A DNA stretch of 64,000 nucleotides from Strix aluco (Eukaryota; Chordata; Aves; Strigiformes; Strigidae), in contig NC_133933.1 in NCBI RefSeq assembly GCF_031877795.1, positions 63,810,984 through 63,874,983 on the forward strand, in the 5' to 3' direction. Shown in pieces: positions 40,301 through 52,300 of this stretch. The notes under the pieces were generated by a model. It was not told the DNA's origin, made no database searches, and saw nothing but the letters and a program-made list of their open reading frames with translations. Within the stretch, counting starts at the first letter, position 1, and every line of letters begins with the position of its first letter. The position numbers and the translations under genes were made by a program.

Positions 40301-43300
40301 AACATACAGTTTTCCACTATATCTGGGATAGCCATTATTCTAACACTGACATTGTGTCACTGACGACGCCTCTTAAATGTTTCATCTTAGTGAAATGGGA
40401 ATGGTGGTAAGTGCTCTGCAAAAATACTGTAAAGATTAGTTGGATAAAGCTGGTGACAGAATATTTAAATACCCACCTCTCTGGTGTAGCTATACTTCTT
40501 TTCACATGTGTGGATCTAAAAATTGTACAGTAGTAGTGATTATAAAGATGAGAGGTCAAGGCAGATGAAGGCACTTCCCCTGAGCCACCCAGCCAACACA
40601 TCTAGTGACAAATCCAAAAGCACAAACCACATTAAAGCTGTAGAGTAACCCATTTTCATGTTCTTTTCTATTTTGGGAGCTACTAGCCAGCTGGCAGCAG
40701 TTGTGCTAAATGATATGATGCAGTTAGAGAAGCAGCCACCTGGATGACCTGGATACCATTGCTCTGCAGGGCTGCAGAAGACTCATTGTCATGCATGAGA
40801 TAACAGATATGTGTATCATGTATATCATGTATCCCTCGTGGAAAACAGCCAGGATTCCACTGCTAAGTATAGGCCAGGGGAGTGAGCTGGGCTTTGCACA
40901 GTTGCTCAGTGGTCATACTGAGTCTGAAGATAGTACCTTTTGTGCTAAGTTAACATATAATATAACGCTTTGCTGCGGGGCTCGTGGAGGGGGAAGGCAA
41001 AGGGGGAAATCAGTCTGTACTTTGCATAGATATGACTCAAAATCAACTTGTTAGCAGTGATCATAAGAATAAATACTAAGCGAGAGTTTGAGGTCTGGTT
41101 GGGGAGTTTGGAGCCTGTCGCTGTAAGCCTGGAAAAGAAGTAGATCACACTCTGTTCACTGTATCTCAGAATGGGAGTGGCGAAGCTGCTGGTTTCACTT
41201 GAGATTTATTTGGACACTCTGACAAGGCACAACATGCAGTGAATTAAGAAATAGTAAATAAAGCAAGAGATAAGCTTATCCTACACCTGACATTACCCGT
41301 CATCGGTCACAAGGAGCAATGACATTTTGCACAGTTTAATTTTGTGAGAGAGGCAGAGGGAGAGTATATGGCTGGTCTTCCTGAGTGTCTCCACCAGTAG
41401 ATCAAACCCATCTTCATTGTGGATGAAAGATTCCTTCCTTCTTGCCTTTAAATTTTCTCTTATTTCTGATGAGTAGTGAATGGAATCTGCTGCGATGTCA
41501 TGAAAGCAAATACGTTGTGCTTTGTTCCACTGCCTGTGAGACTATGGAAAAGTGGCTGAGCAGTAAGTGGATACAGTGAGATACAGCGTTTGCTTTTTTT
41601 ACCCTTTGAGTTCAGTGTCTTAAACTGTCACCTGATGAAGGGGTCACAGACTGATAGATCTAACTGCAGAACTCGTTCCCTTTATTTTACGTTTGCAGAC
41701 AATTTACTTGGATGATGACGTCTCTTCCTTTGTGCAGATCAGAGGTTCTGTTCCACTGTTTTGGGAGCAGCCGGGGCTTCAGGTAAACAAATAATCAGAA
41801 AGCCTACTTTACTTATCTCTCTTGCTACTTATAATTTAGAATTTACATAAAATTTAAGTGTTTTTTTTAAAAGACCTGCAAAGCTCATTCTGTGAAAATG
41901 CTGAGCTCTTTCATTTTAGGTTTACCTTGTAGGAATTTTTGTGTGTTTAGATAAACAGAACTAAACCAGACAAATGGCTATAGTTAACTGAAGTTTAACA
42001 TTTTCATGTGTTTGTGTGCCTCTACAGGGAACTATTTGTAAGGGACTGTGTCCTAATGTAAACTGAAGCTTACAGCAATACCTTTGTAACATTTTTAGTT
42101 TGATTTGGAATAATCTTTTCTTCTGAAATGCCCAGTTGGCTTGATGATATTGACTTCCACAATAAAATCGGGTACCAGGAGCTCCACTGGAGTGCATTAC
42201 CTTGAAACAAAGTACAATGTCTGGTTAGTGTGTTTGCTAGTTTTCAGTCAAAAGGGTGATGATGATCTAATCTGATCTTCTGTAAAGCAGAGATGTAGAG
42301 TTTCATCAGAAGATTATTGCTTCAAGCCTAGCAGGTTACACATGGTCTGTGACTTACAGTTTATATACAGTTACAAGCTCAAATAAGAATCATCCTAGCA
42401 CTCTGAATTCTCTTAACAGAGGGATAAGCAACTGGAATGAGTATGCGTGTATATGCATATATGTTAGTAGAGAGAATACATAATATAACTGGGTTATTTG
42501 ATACTTTTTTTATCATTAAGTGTAGCACCTAGGTACCATTCAGAACTACTGGATTTAGTGCAAAAGGAAGATGACTAAAGGATCTGTGGTGTTGTCCGTT
42601 AGTACCATCCAGTGCAATACTTGCTTCTTTTTATAAAGCAGGTCTGTCCTTGTGGTTGTGCACACATCCTGCCCATAGTGTAGCTGTATCCAGCACTGTT
42701 GTTCCATATGTTATGAAGCCACAGAGCTTTTCCCCAAGTATTTTTGGCTGGTGCACAACATCTCTAGTTAAACTGAATTTTCAACTTTTTGGTAGGGACA
42801 CAGTCTGCTTTTTTGCCTAATCTGGATTAGATAATGCATCTTTCATCTATATTGGTGAATACTCATAACTTTTATTCCTTGGATGTGAGTGTGCTGGCAC
42901 TGGTGTTAGAAAGAATTGCAGAAACCAACCTCATGAAAAACAAAGGAAGATGATGAAGTACAGGAAACAATGCATGATCCTATAAATAATTGGCAGTGTA
43001 GTTTTTGGAGAGGAAAGAAGCCCTCTGCATACTGTAATAGCAGTAACTAGCATTCAAAAGGAGCTTGAGGACTATGGTTGACATCCATATTAAAAGTCCT
43101 ATTTGATGGCACAGGATTTCATCCTTCATATTTTCAAAGGACTGTTCTGATGCTTTTTAGTTTCTGTAAATAATGAAAGAGGAAAGAACTCAGAACACAC
43201 AACCCATGGAATTGGCATAACTTCAGCCTTTTTTGCCGAGGGAAGGGCAGGAAGAATGCTGGGCACACAGCATACTTGTGTGAGGCAGTGCGGGATATTT

Positions 43301-46300
43301 GCTAGCAGAAGCTGGTGAAGGGATGTGATTTGTTTGGCCATAAAAAGATGTGTAGGTATCCCTTTGCTTAATGGTAATTGTGTTTTCACTTGTAATTGTA
43401 AATGTTGTCTAATAAAAGCTGTGGCTTTTGTATTAAGGATATTATGGGTGTGGGTGTGTGGAGTCTGTTAGAGGTGTCTGGTGCTGTTAAAGAGATATTT
43501 TTCTCTGAAGGAAAAAGGGAGACATCTAGTGATTTTAGGACTCTAACAGTTTAAGAAGTTATTTCTCTCTTTCTTTTCCTTTCAATATTTTATTTCAGGT
43601 GGGTTCTCATCATCTAAGGCTTAACAGAGGTCTGGAAGCTAATGCTCCTGCCTTTGACAGGTAAGCTTCATTCCACTTTGGCAATAACACAGCAGCCTGG
43701 AATTTAACCAGGATTCCACAACTTTATGCCTTCCTAGTAAATCCTGAGAGATGTGAAACATTTCTCGGATCATGTAGCCAATCCCCCAGGTGTTGCAGAT
43801 TATTAAGTGGGTTTACTTAATTTAGTCACTTATTTTTGTGCATTTTCCTTTCTGTTTTCAATGGTAATTGAATTAATTTGGTCTCCTGGCTTGTTTCTGA
43901 AAAAGCTAAGAAATGCTGAGTGATATGCAAAAGGAAGGTCTGTGTAACCCTTTGTGAGCCAACAGATGTGAATTTACACTTAAGGTACACAGAACACATG
44001 TTCTTTACCACTGTAACCCAGGTAATTAAAAAGTAAGTGCTGCTTCCACTCCATTCTGAATTTGGTTTTCTCCTCATTGTTTTACTGCTATACAGAAATA
44101 ACAGTGTCTTATTCTATGATCAGTGTTGTATGATGTTATCATGCTTATGCTTTTCTACTTTCCCCAAAGACTGGGTTGTAAACATTTTTAAACCATTAAG
44201 ACTCTGCTTGTCAGCTGGAAGCTGTAAAAAAAGCCATACATTAGCTTGATTCCTTTGAATGTCTGACTGTGAAGTGATATCCTTTAAGGGCAAACTCCCA
44301 TGGATATCTGTGGGAACATTGCCTGAAAAGAACATGAAGAATTTGGCCTGTGAGAAATTTTCAACTTGCAAGTGCCAGGTCATGTGGTTAATTTCGATTT
44401 TGGCTTGGTTTTGGCAAATCAGAGTTTATGTTGATTTTGGTTAAGACCTCTTAATTCCTTGATTTCATTTACTGCAACTGTTAGTAAACATGACATTAGT
44501 GACTGTTAATAGTTTTGCAGCACTGAAGACCTCAAACAGGGATTAGAATCTAAAGGGACTACACACCATCGCAGTCCCTGCTCTGAAGGGTCTTAGCCTA
44601 CATTCCAAGGTTTTAAAGGCTCTTAAATCCTGCTGAATTCAAATGCCTGTGAGACTCATGGTCTTGTGGTCATCTGGTGCCATGATAACTTGCCCTGCCG
44701 GCGTCCCCGAAGCTCCATCTTAGAGGCTTGCATTCCGCATCAGAGATAGTTTATATAAGAAGAAAACAATAAATTATTCATCATCCTCTTGTGCTGCCTA
44801 AGAAATTGAGAGTACCTCAGCAAGAAGCAACTCCATAAGACCATTTAGCTCAGGGAATCTTTTCTCTCTGATCCTGATGCAACTGGTGAATAGCATTCTT
44901 GCAAGAAACATGAACATGAGGATCAACTTGCCTGATTCCTTCTTTCCCTTGCGCACAGTAAAGCCTTTAGATTAGATGAAGTTAGGGATCTCTCTGCTTA
45001 CAGATCTGCAAAAGACAGTCCTTTGAAAATGGGCAAGGAATAAGCAACTGCTGATATGGAAAAAGTCACTGAAACTTAATCTGCTACAGCTTTTCTCATA
45101 GTATTAGAGTGGATTTAGCCTGTTATGTTTAACCATCTGATAGGTTAATGTGTTGAGAAGGCACTGTGAGAAGCGAACGGTGATCTTGCTAGTGGATCTT
45201 TTTTGTCCCCTCTCCTTGAGAAATCCTTGGGGAGCTCTGCTTACAGTAGTCAAGCAGGTGACCTGAGCTTCAGCAGTTTCGTTGTAAGGAAGCAACATTA
45301 GCGGAGAAGTAGGATCTTGATGCTGGGATCAGAGGGGTGCAAATGTATGGAAGAGTTGGTGTACAGAGAACTGGTTGCAGAATTAGGAACATAAATAGCA
45401 CCAGAAAATATATTTAGCCATGTTTCTTGAAGGCCATGTTGATAACTTTTTCTTTCTTTTCTCCCCTTCCATGGTTTTCTGTGTGGCTTATTTCTGGTTA
45501 TGGGATTTAAAGGTGCATGCCAGAAGATGTGTGCTTGCTGTTTTTTCTGACACTTTGCCATTGCGTGTTGCTTTGCAGCATGTAATAGCTTTTCATTTAT
45601 GTGAGTGTTTATTTTATTTTTCTTGCCTATTTCTATCCAGCTTCCTCTTAAGTACTACTACAGTGTTGTTAGTACATGATGGAAGATGCTTTAAGATATA
45701 ATTGTTTCTTGATGAGCCAGCACTGCTTCTGTAGCACAAGCATGCCAACTTGAAAAAAATTTATTGAGGGAAGAATGGGTGCATCTGCATCTGGCTAAAA
45801 GCTCTTGACTTGAGAGTCCCTAAATGTCAGGCTTTGAGAGGTTGGGGATATATGCCAAAAAATCCCCACTTTACACTTGTCCTGTTTTGTGTTTTTCCTG
45901 AAGAATCTGGGCCATGCCACTTGGCTAAAAGGACCTTTGGTCTGATCCAGCACAGCAGTTCTTACGATTACTAACCTTCCTGCTTAATTAAATTTGAGAG
46001 TGAATGTCTCAATGTTGTGGTAGCTCAGAGATGTTTGAACCCTGTCACCTGTGACATGTGTATTTGTGTCTCTCTGGCCCTGGCACTGGAGTTTTAGGCC
46101 CCATTGCTGCTGCTGACTCTTTGTAGGCTCAGCCCTGCAAGATGCTGGGCAATTCCTGTTGAAGTGTAATATGTTTTCCTCTCCTGTTGTCTTTCCTCTG
46201 TAGTTCCCAGGCTGACAGCTAAAAGGTGGGAGCATACAAAGGGCAATATCAAAGCTAACAGTGGCATAAAAGATTTGGGACCTATTTCCTAAAATACTTT

Positions 46301-49300
46301 AAGTTCAGTACAAAATACTGTGTCCATTAATTGCATATTTTCACAATTTGTACTTTAATAATTGATTGCAAGGAAACTGAGGAAGATGTCTGTAGCTGCT
46401 GTGACTGAAAATTTCTGCTGGATGCAACAACCAGTGATCTCTACTTCTGTATTTTGAAAAAGGTAGTAGGCAACATAACATGGTTTTGTTTAGTACCTAT
46501 TATGGTTTCTTTTGCTGTAGGCATATGATGCTTCTGAAAGAGCAGTATGGAAAACAAGTGATTGTTAACCTGTTAGGAAGCAGAGGAGGGGAGGAGGTGC
46601 TCAACAGAGCTTTTAAGGTAAAAGCAATATTTTATTTTATTATTTTTTTTTTTTAAACTGCTGATTTCCCCTGAGCCTCCATGTTCTTGTTTCCCTTCTG
46701 GCTCAGTAGGTGATGAATAGTGTATCTAAAGAAATTATGTTATCTCTTTACTAGATGTTACATAGTGAGAGAATGGTGCTTCATAGTCTTATGGCTTAAT
46801 TTCTAGCACTGGGTATTTCTTCACACATTTTTGCACTCTCTGTTTAACCACACTTTAAAAAAAAATGCCCTAATTCTCGAAAGAGTAGTTGACATTTGCA
46901 AAAATCAATTGTGGTCAGCTTTGTCATAGTATGTAATCACCTATGCAGTCAGGTGCCTCATGGGATTGCCAGAACTGCTTGGGGGCCAGGCCCTGACCCT
47001 GGCTCACTAAGCATAAGCAAGCTGTCTTGCTCTGATTGTAATGGGAAATAGCTGTCTTGCACTGATTGTGATGGGAATTGGCTGCCTGAGCACCAGATGA
47101 CAGCCTGGTGTATGGAGAGAGGTTTTCCTGGCCCCTAAATGTCCCTAGGCACAACTAATACCTGAAAGCAAGGATGTCAGGCATTGTAGAACTAAAGCTG
47201 CCCTGAGTTCTAGTGCAGTATTCTCATGGCCAGATATTAAAATCTGATGTGTGCTTGAAGCCACAGACTGGCACTGAGTGGGATTTGCAGCAGTGCAATA
47301 GCTGCCTGAATCTGGCTGGAGGTTGATGGAGGTCTGCCTCCTAAGTGCCTGTTGCTTTAGAAATCTGACACAGATACTTTGGAGTATATCTCCCTAGGAA
47401 TAACATGAAGAATGGTTGAAGTACACACCTGTAGTAAGTGTTACATATTTATAATTGGTAAAGAATGCTACAACAGTTCTAAGTTCAAATGTTTACTGTG
47501 GGAAACTAAGCAAAATGAAAATTGTAGTTAAATAATAGTTCCTGATTTGTTTCCCTCTCTGTTGGAATAATGTACTCGAGACAAGGAGTGTCTTGAGGTT
47601 TTTAGCAGGTTTTTTTGTGTGACCATTTCCTCCTTCTCCAAAAGAGCTGGGGAGGACTATCAGCTTCCCCAGTGGAAAGTGACAAAGTGAAAGTCTCCCC
47701 CTGTACAGAATATGGCCAAAGAATGTGATTATGACTGAAGCTTGCAAGGCAATGAGGAAAGTACAGAAGTGAAGTCTGGTCCTAGCTTCCGTTTTCAGCT
47801 TCTTACTGAATTTCCGCATGACACAGCTAAGCCTCTATCTTGGTTTCTCTATCTTTAAAATAGTTTTTATAGTTATTTTGCAAAAACACTGAAATTTAAG
47901 GGTAAGAGATAATCAATTCTGAAATGCTCAAATAACTTATGAGGATACAAATCTGACATTTCGTGTGAATTTAATACTGGTATTTTATCGAATTCTCACA
48001 TTCTTAAAGACCATGTTCTGGCCATATCATACAGCCAGAAATTAGGTCAGAAACAGGACATCTCTCAAATAAAGACCTTGCATTTGTTCATTTAATTTAA
48101 ATAAAGATATGTTTTGTTTAAACTGCTAAACTTTATCCCTGTTTAAAAAAAAATAGTTATTAAAGCACTCTGAGCTGAAAGAATTTAAACTGACAGCATT
48201 GGAAAGTGGAGTTTTGTACCCATTCAAAACAACGACCTCTTGGTCTTTTCTTTACCTTTGTGTTTTCATAAATGGATGTTTGGAAAGAATATATAGTTAA
48301 TTTTTACTTTGATTTTAAAGGGCTTGAATTAAAAATAAAGTAATTCTTAAGGGAACAATGAGGAATTAAACCTTTTCTGTCATTAGTTTATTTCTTTGTT
48401 TCTCCATCTTCCTTTGCTTGTATTCCTTTTTCTTCTCCCAACTCTTGCTGCAATCTTAGTAATTCTTAACAGAGTTGGTTCAAAATACTCTTGTGATTAC
48501 TGCTGCTGGGTTTTCTTCATCAGAATGTCACCACTACCATTCATTTATGCAGGAGGAACAAATGAAAAATTGTAATTGACCAACTTAGCTTCAACTGTTA
48601 CCTGAATCAGCTGTTACCAGACCAAAAATCAACTCTTCCCAGTAACGCTGTTCCTCTCCTAAGCATCCCCTACAACAGATGTAATTATGTTTACAATAAA
48701 AGCAATGCTGTAGTGTAGAGTTACAAAGACTGTAAGAATGATTTACACTGAGGTAGCGGGTAAATGTCATCCTCAAGTGCATTACTAGTGCCAGCAGCTG
48801 TAAAGACAAGTTGAGGTGTCAACAACAGAGAAGTGGATACCCAGTGTTTTGGCTTTTGTAACAGTGTAATGAAATATATTTTGCACATCGCTCCCCAAAC
48901 ACTGTGTGTGATGCCTTTACATTTGTTTCTGCAGGGAAGGCTTAATGGCTTACTTGAAACAATTATACTGGTGTAGCTGCTGCGTGTACGCTTTTAATGT
49001 AATTTCAGAATTGTGTCACAATCTAAGTGGAGCAGAGCATCCATCTCTTGGGATGAGAATGCAGGAGGGAAGGGAATAGACAGAGACTTTCATAGTTAGA
49101 GTTAATATAACAGTTCTTTCTGGCTTTGTCATGGAGAGCAGCATGTATTACTGCTGTATCTATTACAGATACCTTAATGAAATTTGTGATGATTACGGAA
49201 ATGCATGTGAGGTCATGGAAATTGGAGATGAAATAATGAGGCTATTTGTGTCTTTCACTTTGGTGAAATAAGCATTTTATAGTATGTTTCCTGGGATATC

Positions 49301-52300
49301 ACCTCTTTCTTACTTCTTCACCAAGCAACCTTTACGTAAATTTAGGGCCATGTTTTCCCATGTCTTGGCACTTCAAGAATGGTTAAAAAATACACCCATG
49401 CACTGTTATGCTCTTCTACCTTAGGCAGCTCTGGACACCCTTCCCACCAGGGTCCTGGTCCTGAGCCTGCCCAGAACATCACTATTGCTGTACACCCTCA
49501 CGCACAGAGGTAGCAGCCCACTGCTGCCTGCCACTAGCCAAGGCACAGACAGCAGCAATTCTGATGTATACTTTGCAGGTACAGTTTGAGTTCCCCTGCA
49601 GAAAAATTAGAGTCTAACAATCCAGTTTACTTTTGAAAAGAAAACAAGTAGGGAACTTCAGTTGCTTTTTTTCATGTCTGGCCTTTCAGAATTCCCTATG
49701 AACTTTGCAATATTAAAAAAGTAATAAACAGTCAAAGTTTAATAATGGTAAAAGCATGCTGGTACCAATCCTTACACTGTGGCTTGAGCAGGATTTGTTT
49801 TCCTTCCTTCTATATCTGAACAGAAACTGCTATGGGCCTCTTCCCATGCAGCAGACACCCCCATGATAAACTTTGACTACCACCAATTTGCAAAAGGTGG
49901 GAAAACTGAAAAACTGGAAAATTTGCTGAGGCCTCAGCTGAAGTTGCACTGGGAAGACTTTGGAATCTTCACAAAGGGCGAGAATGTAAGTCCACGGTGA
50001 GTGTCCCTGCCCCTCTGTCCCAGCGTAGCCAGGCACCTCCTGTCCTGGCCTTCCCAGGTTTCTTGCTGTGTTTGGACCATGACTGTAAATTACCATCTTG
50101 AAATACAGTTTTGAGACAAAATGTAGTCTTGGTGCTAAATAGATTATTTGGTTTAACTGCATCTCCCTTGTTTGCAATCTGCAAAATTTCCGGTGAGTGG
50201 ATTTGCTGATACAGTGTTGCAGACGTAGTCAAGTAAGTAGACATGTTAATGGAACACGTTATGCACAATGTGCTTGCACCATCAAAATGTAGGTGGGTAT
50301 ATTCAGGCTGAACATTTGATGATCTTGTTCAATCAACTCATGATTAGATGTTATTTTAAAATATACCTTTTTTCCCTCCCTCCTCTTGTGTGTGGTTACC
50401 AAAGTCTGCAGACAGGTACTTTTCGAATGAATTGTTTGGACTGCCTGGATCGTACTAATAGCGTACAGTCCTTCATTGCACTGGAGGTAAGTTTGTCAGA
50501 GGACCTTTCGTGGATGCCTGTACTGCATACATTGTCTGTTCCGTGGGAAAGACAGGAAAGAGGGCATAAGCCTCAGTTATACAAGTCTGTCTTGCCAGCT
50601 TGATGGTACAGAATGGTGCTGGCTGGAATACTTAAACTGAGGATAAAAAGCAAAAACACATTTAAGAACAATGTTTTTGTTGTTTTTTCTCCTTCTGTAC
50701 CTAATCCAGATCTTGCTTGCTCAATTAGAGAGCCTGGGGTTGAACTCTAAATCTATAATTGAGCGCTTTGTGGAATCCTACAGAGTGATGTGGACTCTCA
50801 ACGGTCATAATCTGAGCAGAGTATTTACTGGCAGTCGTGCCCTTGAGGGGAAGCACAAGGTAAAGAAAAATGGCAAAACTGTTTATTCACAAGTAAGGAA
50901 AGATGTCCAATTTACTCTTCAGTGTCACTTGCACTGATGATTCCTGTCTGGTGTAGGTTGGGAAACTCAAGGATGGCGCCCGCTCTGTGTCTCGCACCAT
51001 TCAGTCAAATTTCTTTGATGCAGTAAAGCAGGAAGCCATCAAGTTGCTGCTCATGGGTGACTTCTTCAGTGAGGAATATGCAGACAAAGGCAAGATGCTT
51101 ATGGACCACACTGCACTGCTGGGTAAGGCTAGTGTAAATCCTTCGCTTTTCTTTTGTGTCTGTTTTTAACTGTCAGATATAAGTAATCGCACCCTTTTGA
51201 AAAAAATCAATAAATAAGCTACCTTTGTCCAGATCTATTGTCTAAAACACTGCTTTCAAGTAACCATAGCACAACTCTGTGTGTTTTAATTATACTGTGA
51301 TTATTTCTCATATTTTGCTTTGAACTTCTGAGTGTGTTTATCTGCTCTTTGATGATCTCTGACAGTTTAGAGGAGTTGGACCAGAGGGAAAGATTTTAGG
51401 GCTATATTCCCAGTCTGGTCCTATCTGAGTTTGTCTTGAGGATGTCTCTCGAGCTCAGACTTTTTATCTCCTTATTTTTGGCCTGCAGTTTGCACATGCT
51501 TTTAGCCATTTGGATCTTTAAAGGTACACTTACATTGTTATGTTGGTTCATTCCCTGCTTTACTCCAGGCCCCTGATATTCCACAATATGTACACATTTG
51601 TTTGCACATATCTAAAGTAAACCAACCTAGCTCTCTCTGAGAAGATACTTGTGTGCAAAATATAGAATAATAGCACCAACAGCCAGTATCAGGTGATCAG
51701 TTTGTTCCAGAGAACTACTGGATTTTAATAGGATAAACTTGAACCATTCAGTGCCACTTCAATCCTGGGGCTGTTCCCTGATGTGGACCACAAGGAGAAT
51801 ATAGATAGCTTCTCTATGCCTGACCACCAATGCAAATCAGGTAGTTAAAGATTAAGGTTACCTCAGTTGCTCACACAAAGAAAGTACACAGCTAATTTTC
51901 TATCCTCATCAGAAATAAGTGAAGATAACAGTTTCCTGTGATAAGTTCTGACCGGGCTAGAGAGGCATGACAGTGCTAGATTTGGGCTGATGTGAGACTC
52001 TGTGCAGCGCTCTGCCTTTCCCTCCACACTCTAAACTTCTTAGGGCTTCAATTTAAGTCATAAGTTGTGACATGCTTGATAATTGTAGGCTAAATTGAAG
52101 AGATTGAGGAAAAAGAATTTGCTTATTACTTGAAGAAGTGAAGGAAAACGTATGCTGAAAATGAGTGACCAGCCTTTCACAAGCTTTCAAAGGGTGCCTG
52201 GTTTCTGGAAGAGAAATTGCTGATGTTGACCCCAGTTATCTTGTAGTATAGCCATTGGAGTTATTCCTTAGCTTTTGTGTTGTTGCTACTAGGGTAATGT

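Larger units (their letters stand above)
32558..41698 (+). other. SYNJ2 intron 4 (9.1 kb)
   Basis: Long AT-rich intron. It contains a T/G-rich stretch (34203-34248), an unusually long open frame (34753-35457), a 9-bp-arm inverted repeat (36891-36915), an AT/ATT-rich stretch (39454-39536) and a decayed palindromic repeat (39820-39895). No gene can be supported. Confidence 0.85.

Noticed and set aside
42250-42320. Box C-like tgatgatgat in intron 5, suggesting a snoRNA
   Set aside because: There is no convincing box D with a closing terminal stem at the expected distance.
50268-50603. 111-codon plus-strand frame taken as a separate gene
   Set aside because: Its only conserved part is SYNJ2 exon 9. 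The rest reads through the flanking introns.
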